Assembly: GCA_916610825.1 (NCBI GenBank) | Contig: OU744452.1 | Coordinates: 5,396,521 to 5,460,520, forward strand | DNA: 64,000 bases | Direction of reading: 5' to 3' | Origin: Haliclystus octoradiatus | Taxonomy: Eukaryota > Cnidaria > Staurozoa > Stauromedusae > Haliclystidae | In this document: piece after piece, positions 1 through 52,200 of the stretch | Layout of the letters: each line of letters starts with the position of its first letter | Numbering within the stretch: position 1 is the stretch's first letter | Notes under the pieces: model-generated | Seen by the model: only the letters and a program-made list of their open reading frames with translations | Databases searched by the model: none | Told to the model about the DNA's origin: nothing | Position numbers and translations under genes: made by a program

Positions 1-574
1 TAAAATCATTTATGTGTTCCATTGGAATACAAAAAGTTTTTGAAAACAAAGTAAGTAACTTGCAACAGAAGATAAATAATGATGCTTTTCCTGGTGATTT
101 TCAGATCATGTGTTTAGATCATGCCATAACGAGCAATTTTATTTCTCCTCGATCTACTCCAGTATTATTTTCTTTTGCCTTGTGAAGAAATCCATTATGA
201 TTTGAATAACGTTTGTTTTCACTGAGAACAATAAATAAACAATTAAATTAATCCACTTGTTTCTTCACATCATTGATTTAACCTTATTGGAGAAAACAAT
301 GCTCCAAATATTATATATAAGTCAAAAATGAATACATCTGAACATAAATTCACGAAAACAATCATGGCCGAAATTTTTTGAGCAAATGGTCAGGTGAATT
401 TTTGAAAGCGAGGATGACTTGAAAATGAGGCAAAACTTGATGATGGCTGCGATCAGCGAAAATCCTTGTTATAATCCTATCGAAGACTTTATGATGCATT
501 GAAGGAAATATAGTATCGAACATTATCTTTATTTAGATAACCAAATTTTATTATTGGCTACATTTTACTTGTTC

Positions 575-685
575 TTAAAAACTGGCCGGAATTAACCGAA
601 ACAGGCAGAGGCAAAGAGGCCAATTCGGCCAAGAGGCCGAAAAACAGGAAATATTTCGGCCGAACCGAATTTCGGTGCATCCCTA
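575..685. mobile_element. Terminal part of a hAT-like DNA transposon
   Basis: The stretch is rich in CGGCC/GGCCGAA motifs and ends in TTTCGGTGCATCCCTA, whose complement TAGGGATGCACCGAAA is a common hAT-type terminus. The other end and a target duplication were not found, so the family call rests on terminus resemblance. The rest of 1-1009 shows no recognisable gene; it may hide the missing NSMCE4 terminal exon. Confidence 0.4.
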
Positions 686-1009
686 GTAAATTTCTTTCCG
701 CTTTCCGTAAATCAGCCGTGCCTATGAGTTCGATCTTGTTTGGAGGCTATACAATTAAGAAAATTCGTAAAATTTGATTAAGTTTAAAGGAAAGGGTAGG
801 AAAAGATGACCAAGTTGACAGATCGATGAGTTGGCTTTTTCCACCCATCCCGAAAGTTTTTTATTACACGCTTAGCCAATCAGATTGAAAGGATGAAACA
901 AAGCATAAGATGATATAATGGAGGTACACGTACGTCGTATTTGTCGAAAAACAATAATAAAGTTCTTTTAACCATTCAGGTTTTGAGTTCCTTTAGACTG
1001 TTTTCTTAC

Positions 1010-39405
<38,396 letters not shown>

Positions 39406-41440
39406 TGTAATAAGATTTTATCGATATGATTTTAGATAATATATTCGACTAGGTTTACAAAATAAAATGTAGAATATTGTTGACGTACGTTAGACCAACA
39501 CATGGAGTGAGGTTTTCGCGCGTTAAATTTGCGCGCGCAAACAGTTTCAAGGGCTACCGCTGCTATTGTCACATTTTTGAAAATTATTGATAATGCAGAA
39601 TTCGATTTACTCGATATTATTCCCACTCTCCACTTTTTACGCTTTTACAACCTGTGTTAGATTTTTCGCCACTCTTTCAAACATTTTCTTGAACATTGTT
39701 TTCAAGTTTGACCTTTGCAATACCACAATAGAAGAAATACTTGTTCTATATGTTACTTGGGAACATTGCCAAATAAATTCTGTTTTGCTTTTGCAGAGGA
39801 ATACCTAAATGTAAGTACTAAAACTATTAGCTGATTACCTCAACAGTCAAGACGTAGCCTAGACAAATCGTAAACTGTTCCGAAGTATTAAATTGTTTTG
39901 TTTTATATTACTTGTTTGAACTATTTTGGCAGTTTGAAGATTTCGAAATGAACACTATTTATTCTAGTTTTAACAGATGTCGAAGTTTAACACTCATAAA
40001 TCCAAAGTCATAATATTAATTAATATTGCCTGTAGCCTATATTTATTAAAGATTAAAATAAATAAAATAATTCATGTTTTATCAAAGAAAACTTATTCAA
40101 TCAGCGCTCAAACATGGATTTACTAGTTTCTTATTTAAATTTTATTTTGCATGGGTCTATGGCTGCTCATTTGATGGTTTAAACTGAAGAACTTCATATG
40201 AAAATGTATTACCGTGACATTACTATCCCGCATTTTATGCCGTTTGGAATGAAACTATAAATAGCTTGTTTTTATTCCCGCGGAGATCCTCGTATGCTCT
40301 CGTATGCTCACAGCTTGAACATAATGGTTTCAAGTTGTATCGATGTCTTCCACAATACTAGGCCTACATTTCTACATTTCAACCGAAGGCACCTTTCCCC
40401 TCCAATTGTATTTAACCTTGTCCTTGTGGAAGTAATTTAAATACAATTAATAAATATTGTTTTCAACTGGCGTACTATTATTTTTGAATACTTTATATTC
40501 AGTCATATGTTTACATTTATTATGATATGTGATGAATATTCATTAAGACCCTATCAGTAATTAAGACAGCGCAGCAGGCACAGTACAGCAAGATAACGGA
40601 GTTGTAAATTAGTTTTGCGGATTCTGGTGATGTGGAATAAGGGTGAATAGACATGAATGAATAAAGATCCATAAGCATCATAAAAAGATGTAACAATAAC
40701 ATGAACAAATTCATCTTCTTCTGTACTGAGGAAGTGCACCAATAAATTTAATGGCTAAATCCATGAAATGCTATCAATCAAAGAGCTAAGTCCGACCATC
40801 AACACTCAGAAAGATTCTGTCCGTTCTAGGTTATTTGCATAATGCTACCTGAGTAAATAATACATTTTCTTTGTTGCATTGTTTTGAACCCAATTTGTAA
40901 CCAGGTAAATTTTTACTATAAATACCTTGTACCGGTAATTTTGATATGTTATTCCTTTTAACCTGAAGATTCAATTAAGTTATTGCGAAACGTTGTTTAA
41001 ACCTAAGTCTGTTTATTTTTTGTCGCTATCCTTTATCTTGAAATCTTTTAATTAACAGAATTAATAATTTTTTGCACTGAGTCGACAATGTCTGCGTCTC
41101 GGTTTTGTCACTCTATATGCGAGAATGAATTAACTATTCGTAAAGGAATACCCCTTTCAATTGACTGGCTCCAAGTCCCGCTACTTTGATGTGCCGAGAT
41201 TTGATGGTTGGTAAGCGGGACTTGTGTCCTTTGTCAAGTGTCGGGCAGGATTCTGCCTAACGTCGGCTTGTCTGATCTCATTTTTGTCATATATGTTTAT
41301 GTCTTCGAAAGATGAAATAGTCTGGGGTTCACATGGCATCAAGTTATGGATAAAAAATCTACTTTTTAAAGAGGTTATACAATTTCTTTTTAATACTTGC
41401 TTGATTTTTGATCAAACTGACTAATATACTGACTAATATA
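39406..41440. other. Region upstream of NSMCE4; promoter side, no gene seen
   Basis: The NSMCE4 promoter should lie just right of 39405; no TATA box is evident, and CpG-containing text (GTTTTCGCGCGTTAAATTTG) occurs at 39511-39530. At 40965-41001 is a hairpin word CCTGAAGATTCAATTAAGTT shared with the Penelope-like tails. Confidence 0.45.
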
Positions 41441-43568
41441 CTAGAATTTCCATGTGGGTGAAATATCAGACGAAAATGCAGAAAATTGATTTACCAAACC
41501 CTGAAAACTACGTATAGGCCTATCAGTGATATTAGATGGAGTCGGAAATTCGGTAATAGCTGACGTCATCTGTGGGTTAACACGGTAACCATGACGATCA
41601 ATAACATATCCACAAAAGGAAACTTCTTCTACACCGAAAATACACTTAAAACGTTTTAAAGTGTGTATTACAATTTGACAAAAATTTACGTAGGCGATTA
41701 TTATGCTCCTCAGGAGATTTACCATATATAATTACATCATCTACGATTTTACGAACACCTTTAAGACGTTCAATCACACGGTCCATTCTTTTATTGTAGT
41801 GTTCACTTATACTGCTAATACCAAATGGCGCTCGTGTACAAACATAACAACCAAATGGCGTAATAAATGCAGTTAACAATTGTGATTCAGCGTCTAAAAG
41901 ACACTGCCAATATCCGCTAAGACAATCTACCTTAGAAAAATATTTAGCTTCTGACGATTCTATGCTAGATACACATTGGTGTGGAGTTACAGATTGATAA
42001 TATTCTCATTTTACAAATTTATTGACTTTTGTCAGATCAATACATAAACGAATTTCATCGCTATCTTTTTTCGGCTCCACTACGATCGGATGACACCAAT
42101 CAGTGGGTTCATCAATTTTCTTAATTACACCTAATGCTACCATACGCTCTAGTTCATTTTTAACAGCGTCACGATATGGTAACAGTACACAACGAGGTGC
42201 CCGGACAGCAAATGGCACAACATCGTCCTTCAATTTAATTTTGAAAGGATCGCCCTTTATAGGAGTTAAATCTTCATCAAAAACAACTGGAAATTCAGCA
42301 TAAACAGATTCTGTCAAACCTTTAAACAAAACGCAAGGGTCCTGAGTCTTAGATTGAAGGTGAGAATTATTACATATTTTACTAACAGCACTGTTTACCT
42401 TGACCAAAGAGAGGGCGTTAATCGCTGGACGACCTAATAATAGACCTTTCATGTCTTTCAAAATATAGATCTGTTCGGTACATGTTTTGTCGTTAATAAT
42501 CAATGTCGTTTTCAGTCTTCCCAAAACCACTAGACTTGAGCCATCGGCAGAATGTAGTCGCTTGCCCGAGGCAGATAACTTGTCTATTTTAATTTTTAAT
42601 TTATCTAACACATCCGTACTAGCGGCGGCTACAGCCGCACCAGTATCTATAATTGCTTTAATTATTTTGCGTGGCCTATATTCCGGAATAATACATTAGC
42701 CTTAAATTGATCGTCTTTAATGTCTGTTCGAGTACAATATATAGTTAGGACAGATTTGCCTGAACAAATTTGGGAACCTTTAAATGGTTCGATTTTTTGC
42801 ATAAATTACATGTCTTACCTTACGCAGGACACTTGCCTCGTTCATGATCTTTAGAACAATATCTACAGTTCTTGATATTTTTGGACTTCTGCTTCTGTTC
42901 GGCTTTATTTTTCTTGTCCTTTTTATACTGTGACACGGCGTTGATATCTTCATCTTTTGATAGATTTTTGAAGTGTTCTTTACTGGCTTCTTGGGCTTAA
43001 CATATTTCTATTGCTTTCTTTAATATCAAATCTTTCTCTCTAATAATTTTTCTTTTGTACTTTGATCTCTTATACCAAGGACAATTCTATCGCGCAAAAT
43101 TCTCTCTCTGCAACATTCTGAGTAGTTACACGACTTTTGATGTTCGCGCAGATCAGTGAGCCATTCATCAAATGTCTCGTTATGTTGCTGATCACGGGTA
43201 TGGAAGCGATGCGATTCTACAACTTCATTGAGAATGCCAGCGATGTATTTCTCGAGGGCGTCGACCAAGGTTTTGATATCATTTTCTTTTCCTTCCTCTA
43301 TCGGTGTATTTATTAAAATCTTTAGCGTCTCAACAGCTAGGCACAAATGCAGCACGCAGACTTGCTCATCAGCGGGTAATTTAGATAACTTTGTCAATTT
43401 GACGTATCCTTCCCACTTCAATTTGCGGAGGCGAAATGTTTAATATTTGTCGACCAATAAGTCCAATTTAGCCTGAGGGCGAGCTTCGATTCTGATGTTG
43501 TGACTTCTTGGTAGGACCATTGGTGACTCAGTAGTATCAGGTTGTTGACTACTACCAGCTATAGACAT
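41441..43568 (-). pseudogene. Ty3/gypsy element C fragment: gag, zinc knuckle, protease, RT
   Basis: Gag starts near 43568 (MSIAGSSQQPDTTES) and has a stop near 43441, then WLTDLREHQKSCNYSECCRE. A zinc knuckle CRYCSKDHERGKC lies near 42830-42880. Protease/RT: LLLGRPAINAL, DPFKIKLKDDVVPFAVRAPR, WCHPIVVEPKKDSDEIRLCI. Past stops the RT continues with TRAPFGISS and KIVDDVIIYG, ending near SFQGLVNQFSAFSSD. RNase H, integrase and LTRs were not found. Frames are broken several times. Confidence 0.8.
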
Positions 43569-46229
43569 GATTATTCTAGTATAATAATTATCTTTTATAA
43601 AGTTTCAGATCAACTGCGACATGTGATGTTCCCAATTAGGTTCAAGACAATAACTAGACAATCAGCTTGAGTAACAATGTAATTCATAGGATGTTAGTTC
43701 CCACGCAAAGATTATATAGTTGTACATGAGTTTATATAGTAATGGGAAATGGACTAGTGACTAGTGTCCATATCTCCACAGCCACCACAACGATCATTCA
43801 AAACAGAGAAAGTTTACGGCATTTTAAAGAGCAACAACTTGCCAAAATCAGTTTGTTGAAGCAAGAACAACAGCATAGTTTATAGTTATAATATTTTCAA
43901 CAGCTGTAAAGATGTAACTGATGATCATGAAGCCAAATTTAAATTGTTTAAATCATGTTTCAATTGCACGCCATGTTAGCAAAACAAATTTGGAATGAAG
44001 ACGACCCCCTGGACAACTTCAACATATTTTACGTCATCTCGCATGGTATGATGTGTTTCTTTTTGTCTTGGAAAACAATAAAATGTGTCCAGGACACAAG
44101 TCTCACTTACCAACATATCAAAATCATCATAAAAATATGTGATACTTGGAGCAAGTCAACCTTTTCAAGAAAAGATGACATTATAATGTAACCAGGCTTT
44201 ATATTAGACAGTTTGGTTGTCATAACATCTCGTTCTTTTCAATCGCCTTTATTTCAATTTCATTCTCAATTTGATAGTGAAAACAACAAGATCAATTTAT
44301 TACTACTCTGTGATACTCTATTGCTTTTTACGCTGTGTGATATATTGATTTGTTGAATAGATTATTGCGTATGACAACATTTTATATTCATATTAAACAG
44401 ATTATAACATTATAACTAATGCAAAGGTTGCGCGGATGTTTTCTACCTTGACCCGTGTCAAAACAGATCTTGGTGCACTAGAATGTCGCAAGGCTGATTA
44501 GAAGGCCATCTAAGAATCAGGAAAGACGGTGTTTCATTTGAACATTTTCATCCAGATATTTCAATTGATTACTGTTATGGACGGAAAGTGAGAGGCAGTA
44601 TGCTGAGCCACATAGTTTTCCTAATCAGAGCCATCTATTTACAAGAGTTGGGGCACGCTTTCATGTGCTGCTATCGTCTGCTATTGGGCAGATGCCAGTC
44701 ATATGATTTTTTGGACGCCATTTTTGATATTTTTGAAACAGAGTTCTCATTTCAAGTGAAACGCGCAAAATTGTAGGCCTACAACTTTTATAGTGAGTGA
44801 AAACAAACATAACTAATAAATTATTAATTGTTGTATTAATGGACGCAATAGTAATCGAAATAAAAGTATTGTTTACTAAGTAGAAGTAGATTTTTATGCT
44901 AATTTTGAGAGTCCAGAAAATAAATATTGAAAAAGGCAACTATTAAATGGTTATTTTACTCTTGTTAAACAGTAGCAATTAATTTCACACTGTACCAAAA
45001 TTGCAGAAAAAAACACGACATTTCCCTGCACATGCATAATGTTAAAACATGCTTGGGTCAAGGCCAAAAAGATCAAAAAGGCATTGAGTGACCCAACCCT
45101 CGTAAATAGATGGCTCTGTTTCTAATAGACCAAAACAGCTCCGTGCCTCCGACTTTGTCAATCTTATGAGGCTTACCATTGCCATATTAGATCTTGAAAG
45201 CTCAAGTGATGAGAAAGAAGACAAATAATCAAATAAAATGATAGCTAATAATTTATTATACCTGTAATGATGAATATCAGTATCAGTAGGCCTAAGCTTC
45301 TACTTATTAATTGTTTTATAAAAGTAAGCGATAAAATAAACGTTTGTTTATTTTTTATGTTTCTTTTATTATATTTTGAAGATGACAGAAGCTACTGTCC
45401 AAAGCTGAAACAATGTTTATTTTATTGCTTATTTTTCTAGCAAAATTGTAAATATGTTATTTATATTGTTCCATAGTTTTGTTCCTTTTTCATTTACTAG
45501 AAAAAGCTGCTTGGGCAGCTTTTTTTTATCTCCTTCAGAGGGCCTTCTCTGGGCCTTCAAGTTGTAAGTTAGAATGTCTACAGTTGGCAGAATGTAGCTG
45601 GCTTTGTTCTAGTGTGAATTACAGGATGAAATAGCTTAGTCAAGGCAAAGTAACTAAGTAAGACGTCAGTTTTTATTGTAACATGTAAGATGTAATAAGG
45701 ATTGATTACAATTTAGGTGTTTTATATACTTTCGAAAACCTGTAGCTAACAAACGTATAGACGGTTTCAGCTAATTTATGTAGTATGAAATCAACCATGG
45801 TTACTTTTTGAATACTGTAGGTTTTTAATTGGTTAATTTGTGAGTGACTGATCAATAGCCTAATACTCATCTTAAATATGTGACTGAAAAATGAATGTCG
45901 AAACAGAACTATCACTGGCATAAGTACAGTATTTTACATCACAGCATCAAATCATTTTTCTTTCAGTTTTTCTAATTACAACTTTGATTTATCGGTATAT
46001 AGCATATCATTCAACACTCATCACGTCGACTCTTGTATGAACTATGAGTTATCTAGTTTGAAAAAGGGATAAAGTTATTACCAGCAGTCATACACTGTGA
46101 CTGACTGGTGAGGCCAATTGGTTGGCCTCATGTTGGATGGCCTCTACTGGCCCGTTACAACACCAGCCTACTGTATATCAATGTTGCTAATTTTTTATAT
46201 AGAAATGTTGACATACTTGATCAGATGAG
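43569..46229. other. Intergenic region, no gene recognised
   Basis: AT-rich with short repeats only. A minus-strand open stretch at 45042-45224 is not recognised. The FGFR-like promoter should lie in the last few hundred bases; no TATA box is clear. Confidence 0.5.
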
Positions 46230-46287
46230 ATGAAGTGTTTCTGTTTGGTGTGGTTGATTTATTTTAACTTTGTCAGTTGTAATCTTG
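46230..46287 (+). CDS. FGFR-like exon 1: start and signal peptide
   Basis: MKCFCLVWLIYFNFVSCNL, a hydrophobic signal peptide with a likely cut after the SC residues. Donor G|gtaagt, phase 1. Chosen over an in-frame ATG inside the later exon because it supplies the signal and the right phase. Confidence 0.75.
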
Positions 46288-49200
46288 GTAAGTAGGCATA
46301 CATCTACTGTTTTGTTTTTCATGTTAAATATTCTATATTATAACAGTCTGTAGCTTGTAACAAGAATATATTCACTAAACTTAATTTCCATAGCCTACTC
46401 TTTTAATTTGTAATTACTTAAAGGGGCAAAAATGACCGGTGGTCTCTACTCGCCTCGAGCTTAAATGAAGTCTGAGCTCGTAACGACCGCCGGTCAATAT
46501 TTCTTTGTTAAGGGTTGGACAATGGTCATCTGGTTCTTAACCGTCACTACCTAATCATTACTGAGTTGCTATTTGAATTTAGTTGACAAAATGGATGATG
46601 CACAATACTTCTTCAGTATCTGTTATCAGTTGAAAATAATATCATATTACCTAATATACTAATATAACACTTCCATAATTTCAAAATTGCATATTGTATT
46701 TCAATAGTACGTCTCAGATTTCCTCAAATTTTGTCTCCACTTGTTCATTTTTGGGGGTGGAAATTCGAATATTTCACTGAATGAGATCTTTTTCTTGCAG
46801 ATCTTAGTCTTTTGTAGAACTGTCCGATGCAGCTTTCATTTGAACTTTATTTTGAAGTTACTAGTGACAACTGGTGCTCATTTAACGGTTTGAACAGAAC
46901 TCAATGCATTTTTTTATACATTTTTTTATTTAATCTATTTCAAGGTGCAAAGCTTAATGCAGCTATTGGCAATACAGTTCAACTAACATGTTCAGACTAT
47001 ACAGGCAACAATGCTGATTGGCTGAAAGATAATACAAAAATTGACAAATTGGTTACCTCAAATACTCGCCTCAAGATACAGAATACATCTTTGGTTATAC
47101 AAGACGCAGTCGAAGACGATAGTGGCTTGTATCTATGTGTTAATGATAACAATATAACATTGATTGATTGGCAATTAAATATTACAAATGGTAATAAAAT
47201 AAACAATTCAAATTATGTCCCCAACAATAGAGAGGCTAAAAATGTAGCAATAACGTACTAATAACGTTACCATACTAAATGGGGTTGTACCATACCATGT
47301 CAACTTCAAGAAGTTCAAGTAACACTGTATTGTTTTCAACTTATTGCCTCTGTTCATAGTCCAAAAACTTTTGATCTTGACTTCGATTTGTTAGATAAAT
47401 GTTTGAATAATTTGAATGACACAAAAACCTTAAATTAAGATTTTAATTTTTATAGACAGTATAACTGGCAATAACAGTTCTGCCTTTTACGGTATTCTAT
47501 CAATAACAGTTCTGCCTTTAACGGTATTCTATCAATAACAGTTCTGCCTTTAACGGTATTTTATCAATAACAGTTCTGCCTTTAATGGTAATCTATCAAT
47601 AACAGTAAGAAAAAAGTTTGATACTGTCTACTGTCAAACTTTGCTTTATTTACTGCTAACAACGGATTGTGCCAAACCAGGTAAAATGGTTTGTCTCCCT
47701 AGCACACCGATATGCCGTCTTATAAATATTTTGCTAGCAGTTCATGGACTTTGCAAATATTCATGAGCTGTTCTTGAACACCTTATAAACATTTTGTTAG
47801 CAGTTCATGAACTTTACAAACATTCCTGAACTGTTTATAAACATCTTATAAACTGTTCATGAACTGATTTCAGAGGCAATGTACAAGGGATACTGTTTCA
47901 AATGTTGCATGAGTGACCACTACAGTTGAACAAGGTGTAGATGTGAAGGCTGTAACATGCTTGGTTGTATTTGGAAGTTTAATTATTTCTCGGGATCTGC
48001 CACTTTCCACCACTTCTCAACAGTCTGTACACATACCACAATTTCGATCACTATTCATTTGAACGCAATCATTCTGCCAAAGGAAGAGTTGTTTGAAAAT
48101 AATATATACTGTTTATTCCAGTAGGTTCTACGGCAACAGCAACAACAACAACACGATTATCAACCAAATCACCAATGACATTTGATATTAAGAATGGTGA
48201 GTAATTGTTTTGGTATTATTTCACCACTGTTTGCTCAGATATGGCGGCAGCACAGAATCATTTCTGGCTTGATTTGTGTGTGACTACCTCTGGGAAATTG
48301 CTTCCATGAGTTCACGAGTTGCTCATGAATTGATCATGAACTCTCTCAACTGATACTGTTTCGCAAGATCTAAGCTATGTGACAATGGCTTGGTCAATTG
48401 AAACCCATAATAATTTGTCCTAGAAATTCAGAAACTTTAACTCCATCATTAGAAAATGTTCTTTAGTTTCAACTACCTGTTTTTTTTTTACTGTCATGTT
48501 TAATTATTCAATGAACTTCAGTCTAGGCCTAACATATCATAAAACGAAATTGTGATAAAAATAAGTGAGACATGGAGTGAGTAAATCATCTTTTGTGAGT
48601 TTGAGTTTGTTTGTTTGCTGATTTTAATAGAAAATACTGCATTTTCCATCTTCAATTAATGATGCAGCGATGGAAAAATTTGCTGATTAATTATATTGAT
48701 TATGTTTTCACTAGTGATGAGCCGAATAATTAGTAACTGATGGGAATTGTCAGTAATCTGCGTTTTTTAGCACTAATTGGAAATAATCGGTAATAGGCTT
48801 TCTTCAATGTTTTACACATGAAAGCCGATTATTAAACTTGGCAATTTTCTGTCATTTGTACGTGTTATTTGTCATTGATTTGAACTATATCAATTTGCAA
48901 TATGATTGTTCTGTTATGATAGTCATTTATGTAGGCATAAACAACAACATCATTTCATTAATTGTTCATATTTTGAAAAGATTGCAAAATGTTAATTACT
49001 TGTGTGGTTTGTATTGACAATTAATATTCGATAGCAGAACTTTTCCTGTCCACACAACGAAGCTTGCGATGAAGCGACTTTTTCCTGTAAATAATTTGTA
49101 TCCAGCATTCAGTCAATCATACTCGCTTGTTAATTCATCGACGCTATTGTGTTGGCCTTTTTCATTTTATAAGAATAAAAAGTTTTAAGTGGCATGACAA

Positions 49201-52200
49201 ATCATTCAAACATTTTGAATCCTGGTTTTGAATTACAAAACGATGTAAATAGAACAGATCAACTGTACTGAGTGATATCATTTTTTGAATTAAAATATCA
49301 AAACATTTAATAAATATTTTGTTTTGTTTTTATTGTTAATTCATGGGTCATTCGTCATGTTTTCATTCTTTTATAAAAATAGGAAAATAATTGGTAATTA
49401 ATCAAGCTCTCAATCAGTAAATAATCGTACTTGGTAATCAGCAAAATAATAATCGGCTCATCACTAGTTTTCACAATAATTTGAAATTGTCCGTTGATTA
49501 TATTTACAAACTGAGTATTTCCCAATAACTTCAACACAATTATAACCAACATTCTTTGTATGAGTAACCTATAGTTGCCTTTAAATGAAGGATCAGCAAC
49601 ACAACAGAATTATAGCTTCAACCAAATTTAAACCAGGCGAGTGATTTTGGCCTTTCGAATGTCTCATAGCACTCAACGTGTTTGTATAAGAGTACTTAAG
49701 ACAGAAAATCGTTTCCTATTTGTGTTATATTGTAAATAGATCTATTTATTTTGACATTAAAAATATTTATCACATATAAATTCTACTTAGATTATGTCAT
49801 TGTAGAAACTAGAAAAAGCGCGGATTTTTAATAGAAACATTCATAAACTGCGTATTTTATAGTAACCTACAGCAAGTTTTAAAATTGTAGACAATAGATT
49901 GAAAACAACACAAAGAGCACTGGTTAAATCTGATAGCAGTATTTATATCTTTGAAAGAAAAAGCAGTTTGTAACAACATAATTATATTTTGTTAAGATCA
50001 ACGTTTTGATCACCACAAGTGATCATCTTCAAGATTACTAAACAATTTTGTTAAAATCCACAACAGCCATATGTATGCCACAAAAGCTTCTGTTAAAGTA
50101 TTTATATCCTAGAAGATAGATTGAGAAAAAACATTAACTATTAAACAAATAGTTCATACTTTACAGAGCATAGTTCACGGAAAGTATGAACTATTTGGTT
50201 TAGAACATAGCTAACCTCGAGTTGTGACTGTTGGGGACGTTTTTTCAGAGCATTTTCTGATCTTTCAATCCATGATCAAGTATGTAATTCTCCTATTTTA
50301 GTGACGTCACAGGAAGAAAGCTGAGTCGAGAGCTGTGCACTTGCCTTTTTCAATTCAACTAAAAGCTACGAGGAAAATTTGATATCGAGAAATTTATATT
50401 CCTATTCTTGAAATTAAAAGAATGGATGCTTAACATCGTTTTCTTACATAGTCATGGATTCTTATCTTTGAACAATATTTTCTATTTTTTTATGTGTGTT
50501 ATTCATTATGAAAAACTGAACGGGAAAACTTGAAATGGAAAGAAAATGTTTCTTACCTATAATTTGAAGAATTACGTAAAAAGCTGTGAACGTGAAGAAA
50601 GAAATGAAATAATGATAGATTTATTGATTAAATGTTTGCTAATTGCCTATTTAAAAGAGCAGATTATTGAATTTATGATAACTTTTTAGAATGTTGCTAA
50701 CCTTCATTTGGAGAAATGGTTTAATTATTTGAAATTTTAGCGGTTGATGTTGTGTAGCCTATGTTTTGGTTTTGGTAGTTTACGAAAAGCTTATCTTTCT
50801 ATGCCAGGAATTTAGTTTTTATACTCATATCTAGGAACTTGCAAAAATTGACCATAAAAGGATGAGGGGATGTATTAATGAAATGAAGTTATGTTATCTT
50901 ATGTTTTCACAATCATCAATACAGTAAAATTTGGGCAAATTGTTTTTGAATTGTTAATTTTTTGCGAAATATTTCTATGCACTTTAAACATGTTTGTTTA
51001 TTGGCTCAGATATTTCTCCTGCAAGCCATTTACTCTACAAATATTCGCTGTATTTGCTTTTTTGGTACTCTTTATTACTTGCTAGTTTATAATGCCATAT
51101 TTAAATAATTATCGGTTGTTTGGTATTTTCATAAATTTCTTGAAATCGATGGGGTCAAGTTCGGCTATGGTGAAATGGAGTTATTGGCGTTAGCCAATCA
51201 AATTGCAAGAATAAATCGTAGCAGATCCTTGATATGTTCTAATCGTATTTAGTCGAAACCAACTAGGGTACTATTCGATGATCTGCATTCTGATTGGTTG
51301 CTCAATCGTTCACAATTTTCTCATAGTGAACGCTGGCAACCTCCCTCGCAAAATTCTAAAGTAAACAAGCGATTCGCAAATTTTTTGAATCAATTTTATA
51401 CAAGTCGAGTCTTATAAATTCCGTACCCGAGAAAACAAAGCAAGCAACAAAATACACACAGATGAAGTTGTTCAATGGTAGGCTATGTATATACAATTTT
51501 AATCTTATTTAACAATCTTCTCGCAATTTTTTCGTCGCTGCTTTATTGCAGATATAAATTATTTCACTAGTCAGCAAAAGTTTATAAACAACAAACATTT
51601 ATATTACAAACTGCAAACATTTATGTATTTTTAGATACTCAATAGTTACCTTGCTCAAGTTTGCTATTTTGTGGGACTGTAAATTTGTAGCCAGTAATAA
51701 TATCCAACTTTGTTTGTTTTAAAAATTAAATCGAAATCAAGTCAAATTAAAATTCATCCTCCAAATTACGACGCTGCAGTCGTCATGGATGCCTTTGATT
51801 GACGGTTGTATTAAAAATTAATTATGCAAGAAGCGAATAAATGGCTGGAATTTATTTCTTTTGATGTGTTTGGCTTCTACCAATAGTTGGTTTCTACTAA
51901 AACAATTAGACAACTCGCACTCTTTGGTTACCGTCCGGAATAGTCACCGAGGTCCTCCGTGACTATTCGACGGTAGCCAACTTGGGCTCGTTGTCTAATT
52001 GTTAAATAGAAACTACACATGGGTTTTATTTACTGTTGAAGCAGTAAAATCCTGAATTTTATTGTAACTTAAACGTGTCACTTGGTGTTTATCAACAAAA
52101 CAAAACTTCTGCAAAACCATGTTCATAAACATTGAACAAAGGAGTCTTATCTAGACTATGTAATTTGAAGGGTATTTTGATTGCTCTATCGAACAAAGCT

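Noticed and set aside
45042..45224. 60-codon minus-strand open frame near 45 kb
   Set aside because: No recognised domain, no splice partner; could be part of an unknown repeat.
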